Shown here: positions 32,898-43,996 of the stretch, piece by piece | How positions within the stretch are numbered: the first letter of the stretch is position 1 | How the letters are laid out: every line of letters starts with the position of its first letter | Assembly: GCA_001600615.1 (NCBI GenBank) | Contig: BCKK01000007.1 | Span: forward strand, 1,421,494 to 1,485,493 | DNA length: 64,000 nt | Reading direction: 5' to 3' | Source of the DNA: Dioszegia crocea | Taxonomy: Eukaryota > Basidiomycota > Tremellomycetes > Tremellales > Bulleribasidiaceae | Translations under genes and position numbers: made by a program | Notes under the pieces: model-generated | What the model saw: the letters and a program-made list of their open reading frames with translations, nothing else | What the model was told of the DNA's origin: nothing | Database searches by the model: none

Positions 32898-33940
32898 ATG
32901 TCTCAGCACTTTCAGAAGTTCACGGAGCTTCCATCAGAACTACAGCAAATGGTTTGGAAAGAGGCGGAGCAGGAGGCTCGTTCTTCTGGCAGGCGAAAAC
33001 CGGTGGGGACCGAGAAGGAACATCTGGAGACTCAGGCAACGACAGACCTTGGAAACGTGTACAGCGTAAGCTCTGGACGTGTCGCTCTCGTCCTTAGAAC
33101 TACTGCGGAAACTAGTCGTGCTGACGACACTAGGGAAGTCGTGAGGATCTTCAACATCAGAGAGCAGGCCGAGCGGCGGACCAGCCTTCCTTCGATTGGA
33201 CCCTTGATACAGCTCGCGATGTCTTTGGTATTCCACCTGTTCCGCCCCAGCCGCAACCTGCACTTTTCGGTCATTTCGACACCTATCTCGGCCCCTTGAC
33301 AAACACCCAGACCGCACAACAGATGTGTAGAACCAATCCCGACCTCAATACTGCCAAGATCCTTCGCGTACACACTCAAGCGTTCCCCACCAGTGATGGT
33401 ACCGGTGCCGCCCGCGATGACTTCATTAGCTCCTTGCACCACCTTCTTCTCTGGGCCAGCAACGATTCCACCATCTGTCCCGCCTTGACTGACATTGTCT
33501 TCCTTCCCGCTGTGAAAGCTGGACGAGGCGAAGACACATGTGAGCTCCATCGATGCTCGGCCATCCGAAGGTTGATCAGATGGATGAAGGAGTCAAGACC
33601 AGAGCTGCAGTGTCACTGGAACCCGAAAGATCCAGCTCTGGAGGCAGATGAAGAGACTTCATGGCAGCCCACAACAACATCTGGGGGCCGGTACGGTTCG
33701 TACTCGGTGCCTCAACGCCACTCGCGTGCCGACAAGTCTTGGTCGGATATCCTCCGGTTCGACGTGTACAGACAATACACCCAGCCACTCTCCGATGGCA
33801 CTCAAGCGTCTTTCCTCTCCCGTTTACTCACCTTCATCACAAACGTGATTCGGAAGACCGCGCGTGGGGTCGGTCAGGCAGTGTCATCTGTGGTAAGCTT
33901 GCTCAGTGGGCAGAAGGGTGGACCGACTGGGGCTGCTTGA
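32898..33940 (+). CDS. 2EXR domain hypothetical protein, 324 aa
   Basis: Two exons (32898-33065, 33134-33940). The N-terminus FQKFTELPSELQQMVWKEA is a near-perfect 2EXR motif (F-x-x-F-x-x-L-P-x-E-L-x-x-x-x-W). The intron (gtaagc to gctgacgacactag, 68 bp) restores one continuous frame; without it the gene looks frameshifted at about 33298. After the intron, FDWTLDTARDVFGIPP and FGHFDTYLGPL resemble the region of 2EXR proteins that reports on observed fragments. A Ser/Arg-rich linker and a C-terminal hydrophobic-amphipathic segment (FLSRLLTFITNVIRK) follow. Fungi have many lineage-expanded 2EXR genes without known function. A second, more divergent one is at 11335-12125. Confidence 0.8.
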
Positions 33941-34640
33941 GTAGCGGAGTCGTATTTGGAACAATATACTGCGATCAGTGTATTCAGTGTATGTATATTT
34001 GAATCTACCCTGTTCACATCTGAATGCAATTATACCAGCGGGTGTCGTTCAATCTTTTGCGGTGAATCTCTGTAGCAGAGGAGAGGCTGTCAAATGTCGG
34101 TTCCGCTCTGGTGTCAATACCTCCGTTGTTCCTCGTTTCGATTTCATCTCCTACTCCTTGACATGAGCGTTATCCCGTTGAAGGAAGTGATTGCCGGGAG
34201 GGACGAGGTACATAGAGTGAGCGGTATGGACTCATCGAGCTAAAGCTCGGGCCTAGATATTGCTTCCTTCTGCGCTGTCCCTCCATAGCTTAGCCATGCC
34301 CTTACTCCAAGTCATTACAGGATACTCACAGTGTCTCACTATATCGCTGAATCAGCAGTCAACAATGTCAATAAATATGCTCACAGCCCACAGTAAACCA
34401 CCCGTACTAGTCGAGGAGTTCAAGAATGTTCATACTGACTGACTTGCCAACTCAATCTATATGTCAGGCGAAAGCCAAGCAAGCAAGATTCACCCCTTCT
34501 TGACTCTATCCCATTCCCCATCATCCCTCCCCAGCCATCTCATGCACCCCCAATCTCCACACCTACACCAAGAAAGCGGCACCATCTCGGTCCCATTTGT
34601 CCACAACTCCGCCGGTCACCTTCATTTGCTTCGTCATCTT
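33941..34640. other. convergent 3' flanks, no gene seen
   Basis: About 700 bp between the 2EXR gene and mitoferrin. Short frames only. Confidence 0.4.
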
Positions 34641-36633
34641 TTATCGTGGGGTTACTTGACCTGATTCAGGAAGCGCGCCATTTTGCCGTATAAGGACCTC
34701 TGCGAATCATCAGCGCATATTCCCAATTACTCAATCAAGACAATCCTTTATCCATGCTGACAACATCCAGTTGAGTTCGGCCTAGACGCCAGACAAAGCG
34801 TACAATCAAACGCAAAGACTCACTGAAGAATTCGTAACTCATCCAACTGATAGCAGTACTCGGAGCAACCGTCATAACTCTCGGCAACATTCCTCTACGC
34901 AGACCCTTCCAACCATCTCTTTCCCGAATGATACGTAGGGCTTCTCCCATTCCGCGGGCATTTCGTATTCTGGGGTCATCGGAAGAACCACGAGTTTGTA
35001 GCAGGGTCTGAAAGAGTCAGCTTTGAAACTCAGGATTTTGAGGTAGGATCGGTCGATATTAGGATGAGCCACATAAAGTGGGAAGAACCCCCGGCGGAGA
35101 TCCCTGTCGAGCGCCAAAATGTCCCGTTCCCTTTAACCCACTCCTCCTCTCCCTCTAGTCGCGCATTCATAGCCTCACTGTCGAAACAAAAGCGCAAACT
35201 CACTTTGGCAACATCCAGCGGCGTCGTCACAGCAGCCGCCAATCCACCCGCAATACCTCCCGCCACAATATGCGTCATTGGCGAATACACCCCACTGGGG
35301 TTGATGAGCGATTTCAACGACTCGTATGCCGAAAATTGGACCGCAGTGAAGGGGACGGTCATAGTGATGGTTGTGGGATATGAAACGTAGAATGCTGATA
35401 ATCCTTCCGAGGCGTAGACTGAGCGAGCGCATGAGAAGACGGAGCGATGAGGGGAGTTTCGGATTTGCATTCGTTGTTTGATCACTGAGTATTAGCGCAT
35501 ATTCCAGGATAGGTCGAGGTACGGACGCAGGCGAAGAGGGAGAAAGGGTGGATTTGGGTGCAAATCTCGATCGACTCAAAGCCCGAGACTACATTCTCGC
35601 CGATCACTCTGCTTCGAGCTGGTGCTTTCTCCCATTCGCCAAGGATCCGATAACATTTCCCCCTGCCTCCAACGGTGTATCCAAAATCATTCCGTCCAGC
35701 CAATTTGACTAATCCCGCCCCTCTCGATTCCTGATTTCCCAACAATGCCAGACACCCAAATTCCGAAACCAAACTCACCATCAAAGGGGTTCATCAACGC
35801 ATCACTCGTAATCGTAGCTGCGGCACCAGCCACAGCAGTTCCTCCTACACCTGCCCACCCTTCACCTCGCCCACCCGCAATTTCCCTTACAAACTCATAC
35901 ATCCCATACTGAGCAGCATGGGCCGGTCCAGCACCCATGATGACCGAAGCGACACCTCGCCATAGTGTCCGAATACCCTCGCCAGTGGATACCGAGCGGA
36001 AATGTTGGGAAAAGGTGGTGAGGGCGTGTCGATTTGCGTTGGCGGCAGCGGTAGAGGCTGCACTGGCTGTTGATCCAGGTACGGCCGCTGAGGCTGAATT
36101 GATAGAGGATGAGGCAAGGGCAGAAGCGGATGGTGCACCGGCGGTGTTGAGTGTGAGGAGGGAGGCGGGTTTGAGAGATGGTAAGACCTGCATTCTTGTC
36201 TGGGAAATTAGCAATTGGTCTGGATCGGGTCTTCATAGAGGATCGAGGATGTGTGAAGCGCCCCTTCTGATGCTTCTGATGCCTCCTAGCCTTTCAGACC
36301 ATATCCCACGCAGGCCATCCTCGTTGTCCAGACTCCAGCTCGTCCACATCGCTCTCCTCCGAATCTTCTGGAACTCAATCTCACCTTGATACTGTCAACC
36401 GGGAAGATCGCAGCATGCTCCGATATGCCCGCTAGAGCCCCAGCAAGCATATTTGTCCCCCACCCATGCCCAATTGGCAGACTCTCATAGTCATGCTCAT
36501 CCTCCTCTTCTAGCGCGACAGAGGTCACGCCATGATGTCCTGGATGGCCGGGGTTGAGGTGGGCGCTGTGGGGGTGGATGTGGATCGAGGGGGCGGAAGA
36601 GGAAGGGGAGGGGTTTGCGGGGTCGACGTGCAT
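34641..36633 (-). CDS. MRS3/4: mitochondrial iron carrier, mitoferrin (Mrs3/4-like)
   Basis: A multi-exon SLC25 carrier. All three repeats show the carrier signature P-x-D-x-x-K: FPVDSIKTRMQ, MNPFDVIKQRMQ and TTPLDVAKTLLQTRG. MRS3/4 features include GISEHAAIFPVDSIKTRMQ in repeat 1 and the NPFDVIKQRMQ-IRNSPHRSV block in repeat 2. Mitoferrins import Fe2+ across the inner membrane for haem and Fe-S cluster synthesis. A roughly 60-residue Ala/Ser-rich insertion follows the first signature (SASALASSSINSASAAVPG), and the N-terminus is extended with His/Pro (PGHPGHHG). The C-terminus splices to a short exon giving FFKVLIRQNGALPESG and TAA at 34641. The typical gctgatgattcgcag acceptor supports it. 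Confidence 0.92.
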
Positions 36634-37296
36634 ATTGTCAAGGGTAGAGCAGGAGGTAGAGAGGGAAGTTCTGAAGATACGTCAGTCGGGTTTGATATTT
36701 CGGGTTTCATCGGCTGAGATGAGGTGGTGTGGGGCAGCTGTAATGGAGAGTTCAGAAGGTAGAACAAGCCAAGGTAAAGAGATGCGCGGCTTTGTAGCTG
36801 TACATTCGACGCCGCCTGTATGTCCAAAGGCCACGGATAGAGCGAAGCACCACGGATAGACCAACTCACAGTCAAGAGAACCGAACTTTTCTCAGCAGCT
36901 CGTGGACGCAGCAGCTCCGTTGAAAAGCTGACTTTGATGGTATAGCTTGGGTTGACTGATACCAAGCTATCTACTGTCGCTGCGACAAGGACCTGTATCA
37001 GTAAGAGTGAGTGTGCAATGTAGGCAGGTGATAGATGACGATGTTCGATGGAAAAATGTCAGTCGCTCGCTGATTCGGCCGGCAATTGTTGATGCAAGAT
37101 AGGAATTGGAATTTTGATTCCGCTAATCGGATTACACAGGCGACGGCTGTAATCGGATCTCCTCGGACATATAGGTGTACTCTGTACTGCGTGGTATCTA
37201 CTTCAGACTGTATATAGCTACAACACTAGTGATTGGAATAGAATCAGGTCGTAGTCAACTCCTAGACCATTTGTCGAGACTGAGTGGATCAAAGGA
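36634..37296. other. upstream region of mitoferrin and 3' flank of FIS1
   Basis: No supported gene. The strings attcggccggcaattg near 37075 and ttccgctaatcggatta near 37117 hold CGG triplets but form no repeat that I trust. Confidence 0.4.
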
Positions 37297-38180
37297 TCAC
37301 TTCCGAGCCGCCCGTTTTAGCAGACTGGCAATGACGATCCCGGTCACTGCTGCTCCGCCCGCGAGGATGCCCATTCCTAGGATATCAGCTATAATTCTGA
37401 CTGAAGACAGGGTGCTGTTGGATGAAGAGGAGAGAAGTATGGGGTCTAGCAGAGAATGAAGGTAACGTACCAATGTATCCGTCCCGCTGGACTGCGCGCT
37501 CAATCAACGTCCGTAGTGACTGCGCTTGCATATTGTCTGGCTCCACGGCTAAGAGTAGGTCTACTTGATCAGCAGCTGACAGTCATGATAAGTGATAATA
37601 TGAAGAGTCAGGATAGATCGTGGTTGAGAGGGAAAACACATACCGTTAAATTTACGAGCATAGGCGTAATTCCGCAGTTTGTAATAGCCCACGGCGATGT
37701 AGTAGGTACATTCTCTCCGGTGTGATGGTGAGGCCGAGTAGATCTCTGGAAGTGTTAGCGAGTATTCCTCCTAACCTGACACATGCCGCAGCCATATCGA
37801 GTAGGTGGCAAAAACCACCATGCCAACGGAGGACTCACCCTGCAGTAGCTTGACACCTTCCGTCTGTTGTTCGGCCGCTGGACTCTTTACTAGCGCCCAT
37901 CCTATAGGGTCAGCTTTCGTTCATCACAATTGCAATCGATCGTGGGTACATGGTCAAGGGTGACAAAAGAGTCAGCTGAACTCACCGTAGTTAAATTTCG
38001 ATTGCGTAGTGACATGACCCTGCTCGATCTCTTTGTAATATTGCAGTCTCAGAACCTGATGGATCAGTAAACTGTGCGTCGAAGCGTAATACCCTTGAAG
38101 GAGAGAAGTCAGCTCACTGATAATTCCTCAGGCGAGAGGGACGATTCGGCCTCGGCAGCGTATGGCAAATCAGTAGGCAT
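37297..38180 (-). CDS. FIS1: mitochondrial fission protein Fis1
   Basis: Six exons (38180-38118, 38055-37986, 37901-37839, 37745-37644, 37560-37471, 37376-37297) give 155 residues, the exact Fis1 size. Fis1 is a tail-anchored outer-membrane protein that recruits the fission dynamin through adaptors. TPR-like helices are plain: QSKFNYGWALVKS, TEGVKLLQ, RECTYYIAVGYYKLRNYAYA and EPDNMQAQSLRTLIE. The C-terminal membrane anchor GMGILAGGAAVTGIVIASLL is followed by KRAARK, the short basic tail needed for mitochondrial targeting. I used MPTDLPYAAEAES at 38180 as start because the region upstream in frame is basic and unlike Fis1. All six phases join, and five introns in 884 bp are typical of this genome. 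Confidence 0.95.
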
Positions 38181-39071
38181 CTCCGCTGCTTCTTTCTTCG
38201 GCTTTCTGGTGGATATTTTGAGGCGTGTCTTCGAGGAGAGCGTGTACCGGTATCTTGCTGTCGTTATACTACTAGATGAAGGATGATAGATGGACAACAC
38301 AGCAAGATGCCTCTGGAAACCAACTGGAAAGTTGGCCGCGCATCGTCATCTCGGCTCCGACAGGCACCGGCCGGAACCAAAACCGCTCCTGGCTGGGTGG
38401 CGAATATCTACCATGGCCATAAGCTCATGTTGCGACGCTGAACAGTACCATGGGGCCACCAGATCCTACGAGAGCACATGGTTGCATACTATGAAGTGAT
38501 ACAACAGATTTTTCAGCGAAAAAGGTTCGAGAATTCCCAGAGCTGTCCCAAATCGCTCGATGAATAGGGTCACCTCCGCAGCTGGATTGGACATGTCCAG
38601 CCTGGTATCTTGCGTCGCCAACGTAGATGAACTTTTACCTTCTCGCTACATGGCGATGCGCGTGTCTAGGGGATCTGGAGAATAATCAGCATGTCAGTTG
38701 CACAGCGTAGAGCGTGAGCGATTGAAGCTCTGACACATCAGCCCAGACCGCATCTCTCACTTTTAGCAGTATGCTACTGGACTTCCGATCGAGTCAGAAG
38801 AGATGACTGATCGGCGCGTCAGCCCTATCCACCAGTAAGGTCCATACCCAACCGACTGCAAAGCGGAAAGTCAGCGCCAGATGTAAATGAAGTATTCGAA
38901 AGGCGTCAAGGGTTGCAGGCCACCTCCAGCTCTGGACATCAGCAGAGGTCAGAACGTAGTGTAAGTGGAACCTATACGATTAGCATGATCTCCATGATCA
39001 ACCGCAGTTCCCTCATCCACTCGAGATCGCAAGCAGCGTCAAGCCTGATCCTGGTGTGCATCCGGCTCGGC
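38181..39071. other. intergenic, about 890 bp, no gene seen
   Basis: It lies between the 5' end of FIS1 and the 3' end of FMC1 (tandem, same strand). I found no conserved frame and no RNA gene. Confidence 0.4.
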
Positions 39072-39694
39072 CTATTCCCCCTTGTACTCCTGCGGCGAAT
39101 CTAATCCCACCCGCCTGGCTGTTGCTTTTATCCGCTCTTCGTCTGACATGTCGTGCAGTGGGTTGTATCGTTTCAGTAGGTCCTGATATGTCAGCAGGCT
39201 ATAGCTTGAAAGTGGAGACTAGTCCGATCAGGGAGGCTCTTAGCAGCAGCAGCAGCGGCTCTAGGTATCTCTCCTAAAGTTCCCTTGGGAAGAAGTCGCT
39301 ATACTGTCACCGTATTCCACCTTCCATTCCACACCTCCACTCGGGATCCAGTCTTCCGTTCACACCCTCTCTGCCTGAAGCCGCCCGACCCATCAAGCCT
39401 GGGATACCACTCATCACTGCAAAATTACCCACCCCGTATATTCTGGTCGACCGCAAGAAATCCCTCGTCTCCATTAATGTCTTCGAAGCCTCCTCCTGGG
39501 TCTTGATGCTGGACACGAGCTGTCTAACATGTTGAAGCACGACAGGGTTCCGTTTTATTCTTGGCTGCTTTGACTGAGCTTTGTCAGCGTCGCTCTGATT
39601 GTGAAATCTTGATCGGAAAGCGGGGTTAACATACAGAGAAGCGCAATTCTCGTAGAAGGGACCGATAGATGTGAATGACAGGTTCGGATGACAT
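39072..39694 (-). CDS. FMC1: ATP synthase assembly factor Fmc1 (LYR-type)
   Basis: Three exons (39694-39635, 39573-39433, 39182-39072) give 103 residues. Fmc1 is a small mitochondrial matrix protein needed for assembly of the F1 part of ATP synthase with Atp12. The N-terminal IHIYRSLLRELRFS is the LYR-like helix, KRNPVVLQHVRQL and DFLRSTRIYG the middle helix. The last exon gives DLLKRYNPLHDMSDEERIKA, then TARRVGLDSP, the fungal Fmc1 C-terminus. Reading on past exon 2 without splicing gives a different, non-conserved end at 39307, so the 250-bp second intron (39432-39183), with a typical gctgacatatcag acceptor, is needed. That intron holds a (GCT)5-type microsatellite (39242-39256). The gene faces PHO81 head-to-head. 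Confidence 0.87.
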
Positions 39695-40094
39695 GTTCTT
39701 ATAGGAGGTCAAGGTACGAAGATGAGTTGTTAATGGCGGAGGATACCGGATGAGTGAGTTGAAGGTTCCGGGGGATTTAGCTCTTTGGAGGGGATAGCGC
39801 ACGTGCACGCCCAACCTCCACTCAGAGCTTCCCTTTCCCTCTTTTGCTTCTTTCATTATAGCTACCATCTACCCTCACAAGCAAGCTCAGTCTATAATCT
39901 AGGCTCACTCGCAGTGGCCAGATTCGATCTCAGCCCAAAAATTGAGCTCGAGAGAGACAAGCCCGCGCTCTGCACCTCGGCCGGTAATCGACAGCCGGGT
40001 TAGGGGCGACTTGAATTAGCCTGTCAGCAGCTTTGTCGACTTCGGATAGACCGCTCGTCTTTGTCACAATCATCAGCAAGGGCTACCTCACATC
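39695..40094. promoter_or_regulatory. divergent promoter, FMC1 and PHO81
   Basis: The 400-bp region carries a GGGCGACTTGAA string near 40006-40017. It resembles the cluster-1 element but differs at key positions, so I do not count it. A CACGTG at 39799-39804 is the core of E-box/Pho4-type sites and is of interest upstream of a phosphate-regulation gene, but a single hexamer is weak evidence. Confidence 0.45.
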
Positions 40095-43000
40095 ATGAAG
40101 GTGATTTGGATTCGACCTCCTATTGAGATTCCAGCTCATCCATCAGTTTGGCAAGACAATCCAATCGCAGCAGGTTCCGGGATGGGGAGATTACTACCTG
40201 AATTACAAGGTGCGTCCTATCCGCATACCCTTTAATCATGGCTGACTAGTAGGCGCTCAAGAAGATTATCAACTCCTATGCAGCCGGAAGATCAGCAGCC
40301 GATGCCTCCCTCCTATCACTCGGTCTTCGCCCCGCCAAGCGCACCCTATCTACCTCCGAATCCCGCCCCGAATCTGCCTTGTCTGGTCTCTCATCCCTTG
40401 ATAACAGGCTACAACCTACGGATCTGGATCCCTTGCCGCCAGAGACGGAGCCTCCGGCGCCGAGTAGGACAGGGAGTATGTCCGGAGAGAGTAACGAGCG
40501 AGGAAAGAGTTTCAAGGCGCACCGGGATGTCTTCTTTTTCACTCTGCAACGGGAGCTAGAAAAAGTGAGTTGGAGGTTGACTAGTGGTCGAATTTAACTG
40601 ACCCCTAGATCAATGCATTCTACCTCATCAAAGAGCGAGATCTGAGATTACGCCTTCTTACCCTCCTCACCAATCGGAAACGGCTACTCCTTCATCAACC
40701 CAATTTCGACTCGGATCTCAGTGGAGCTGCCTCAGATGAAGGCTTTGGCCCCAGCGGAGGCGTAAGGCGAGGCGTAGAGTGGACATCTCTAGAGGAGGCT
40801 TGGCGGTTATTTGAGAGGGATCTAGGGAAACTCCAAGGGTTTATCGAAATCAACGCCACGGGCTTCCGCAAAATCCTGAAGAAATGGGACAAACGGTCGA
40901 AAAGCAATACTCAGGAAATGTACCTCGAACGACAGGTTGAAGTTCAACCCTGCTTCAATCGCGAATTCATTGCCAAGCTATCCGACATTGTCGCTTCCAA
41001 CCTGCTCGATCTGGAGAATGGCTCGGATCACCTTTCTGCCAATCTCTTTGCGGATCTACCCGAATCAATTGTCGATCGCCGTGTCGATTTCGATGCGGAT
41101 GCAGGCCAGGCGTTGTTGATGGACGCTTTGGTGGATCTTGAGGCGGGTCTAGCTAAGGCGTTAGCATCGGGACGTGAGGCGATTGCGGATTGGCTCAAGA
41201 TTGCCAAAGGGAGACAGCAGCGAGGGAAGGATAGGCGGGTGATGAGAATCTTGTGGCGGGCGGCATTATCGGTACCGGCCGAAGATCTCGATCTCGTCCT
41301 TTCGTCATTCCAACTGGACTTTGACGCGGTCGATAACATTAACGGGCGGTCACCTCTGCACCAAGCGTGCATGGCGGGATCGATCCGCCTCGTCCAACTC
41401 TGCGTCGAAACCGTCCCCTCCCTCCTTGAACGCACCGATGCGTATGATCGCCGACCTCTCCACTATGCGGCTATGCACGGTCATGCCGATATTGTCTCGT
41501 ACCTCCTCGGCTCAGCCCAGTCCTCCGCTACCGACATGGACGGCTACACCCCTCTCATGCACGCCATCACCCAAGGTCACCTCGAGGTCGTCCGCATCTT
41601 CGTCACTGGTAAAATCACCGTTGAACCCACTCGAGTCTCTAATGACCTCATCCCTCTCTCACTCGCGTGCCAATACGGCCATCTCGAAGTCGCTCGACTA
41701 CTCCTACAATCCGGCGCGAAGGTCATTCCCAACTCGGAAGGATTATATCCCCAGCACTTTGCCGCAAAAGCTGGCCATGACGCGATTTGTCAACTCCTCG
41801 TTGATGCTGGCGGATCGGACGGAGGCGGAAAGAACAGGCAGGACAAGTACAACCTCTGGACCCCGCTGCACCATGCTGCGGTGGGTGGAGAGGTGCGACA
41901 TCTTGCCTGTATCCGCGTTCTCGTTGCTGCAGGGTGCGACGTGAATGCTTCGGATGAGTATGGGAAGTCACCAGGGTGGTATGCGGCGTGGTTTGGCCAT
42001 GTTGACATTCTCAACTTCTTGCTGGATAGCGGTGCAAAATTGTCGGGCAAGCAATTGGCTTTGGAAGGAATGGAGAGTTTGGGTTTGGCGGCGGATCCTC
42101 AAATGGATGCGTTGAGTCCGGGGAGTGATGTTGAGCTGGACCGACAGCAGGGCATGGAGGACTTTGAGTTGATTCCTAGCTTGAGTCTACCACCGCCTAT
42201 CATCCCGTAAGTCTATCTTTTGGGCTGTGCTGATTTTAGACTTCGAGTATACGGTCACGAATTCCTAGCTCAGCGATGCCTCGTCCAACTTTCCCTTGGT
42301 CACCCATTCTCTCGCTCAACCGAGAATAAAATCCCTCCCGTCAAACTTTACTCTCGTCTCGGTACCGGTACCGATTCTCTCCACCTCTGGTCTTCCCTTA
42401 AACTCGTCATGACGTCTAAATCTGACATTTCCGCCGTACCCCACTCGGTCATCCTTCCGCTTCCGGACGAGAGAGAAGTCTTCTCTTTCCAAGTTCAATC
42501 GCTCGAACGGTTCACTCTCGAATTATCCCTCTATCCCACTTTCGGGTCCAAAGTCATTGGACGCGCCATCATCCTCCCTTCTACCTTTATGGATATACGG
42601 TATCATAAAGGCTTTGTCGCGCCGCTACTCGATCATCATCTCAAGACGATCGGAGAGGTGGCATTTGAGGTGTCGTGTATTCGGCCATTCGAGGGGGCTC
42701 AGCTGGAAATTGGGGGACGAGTCGAAACTTATTGGAAGTCCAAGGTGACACCATCTACGCCAATGCAGGATCACGCACATCAGTATCAGGCGCATCGGCC
42801 CTTGACAGTGTCTACCTCCTCGCCTGCAATCCGACCACCGGCTATCGCTCCGACAAGTCAACAACCGCGGGAATCAGCGCTCGTCACTGCGTCATCGCTA
42901 TCGGGAGAATACGTCCACATCATTGTCCAAGTGACCAAGGATGGTATTCCAGTGGCGTATCCCGAATGGCGCCTACCCGTTCCTGGTCTAGATATCGGCG

Positions 43001-43996
43001 TGGCGGACGTGACGCACGATCAATTCCTCTCCCTCGCCACTTCTCTCAACCGTACCCTTACTCCTCCATCCTTACCCACTGCTACCGCCTGGTACACTGC
43101 CATCTCCACCTCTCTCTCTTCACTCGATCACCTCCTTGCTGCTCTCCCCGCCGACATAGGAATCAATATCCAACTGCGATATTGTAGGGGTTTCGACTCT
43201 ACCCTGCAGAAAGTTGGACGGTCGATCGAGGTGAATGAGTTTGTGGATCGGGTGTTGGCGGGGATATATGATGCTGGACGGAGCGCGAGTGCGAGTGGAG
43301 TGGGCACATCGAGGAAAATTGTGTTTAGCAGTTTTGAGCCGACGGTGTGTACGGCGTTGAATTGGAAACAGCCAAACTGTGAGTTGTCGGGGTCTTCCAT
43401 ACTTTGAGTCTCTCTGCTGGGAGGTGGAGACTTGGCATAGGTATGATGGATGGTGGTGTGGAATTAGCGGGCATGCTCAGAGCCAAGGAGATACCACAAG
43501 TCTGGCTGAAGGATATTGTCAGGGGTATCACGGCTCAGTGTGAATTGAGCTGACGTCACAGATGCGGTCTTCTTCGCCTCATATTGCGGTATCTCGCGCA
43601 CTCGCTCAGGCCATACCTTACAACAAGCACCACCAGAGGAAGAGACGGATTTGAGATGTCTGAGTGTGAGAGAAGCGGTCAATTTCGCAAAATCTACAAA
43701 TCTCTTGGGGGTTATCCTGGAAGCTACAACGTTGGTAAGTCTACCCCTTTCTTCACTTCGTGGACACATGCTGATATGGCAGGCTGCTGTTCCTTCACTC
43801 GTCGCTTCAGTCAAAGATGCTGGCCTGCTCTTGGCGGCATTTGGGGATGGCGGGGATATCGCCACTCTGAGGTCGGGTGGAGCGGATGGGCGGATAGTAG
43901 ATGCGTTCATTATGGATGGGTAAGTTTATGGTCCTAATTGAGGTGTCGAGGTGAGCATGAGCTGACAGGAATAGGATCATGACTTTAAGTGTATAG
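40095..43996 (+). CDS. PHO81: Pho81-like CDK inhibitor: SPX, ankyrin repeats and GDPD-like domain
   Basis: Eight exons (40095-40100, 40147-40209, 40253-40564, 40609-42206, 42240-43378, 43562-43734, 43783-43919, 43975-43996) give about 1149 residues. Pho81 inhibits the Pho80-Pho85 kinase when phosphate is low. Exon 1 is only six bases (Met-Lys); splicing gives MKFGKTIQSQQVPGWGDYY, the perfect start of an SPX domain. KALKKIIN, HRDVFFFTLQRELEKIN and GFRKILKKWDKR finish SPX and provide the Lys-rich inositol-pyrophosphate site. Ankyrin repeats run from about residue 400 to 650 (GRSPLHQACMAGSIRLVQLC, RPLHYAAMHGHADIVSYLL, TPLHHAA). The C-terminal half (VHIIVQVTKDGIPVAYPEW to DGRIVDAFIMDG) is like glycerophosphodiester phosphodiesterase, but the usual catalytic His/Glu pattern is degenerate. 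The 183-bp intron 5 might conceal a small exon. Confidence 0.93.

Noticed and set aside
33260..33310. Apparent frameshift/stop splitting the 2EXR gene into two reading frames
   Set aside because: A 68-bp intron at 33066-33133 with a standard donor, branch and acceptor restores one frame of 324 codons, so the gene is intact.
39307..39430. Alternative C-terminus of FMC1 read straight through from exon 2
   Set aside because: The tail is not like any Fmc1. Splicing 250 bp further gives the conserved RYNP...DEERIKATARRVGL end, so the read-through end is intron sequence.
40004..40017. GGGCGACTTGAA near PHO81 as a further cluster element
   Set aside because: It lacks the CGG start and the AAA end of the element. 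The genes there are mitochondrial and phosphate-regulatory, unrelated to the cluster.
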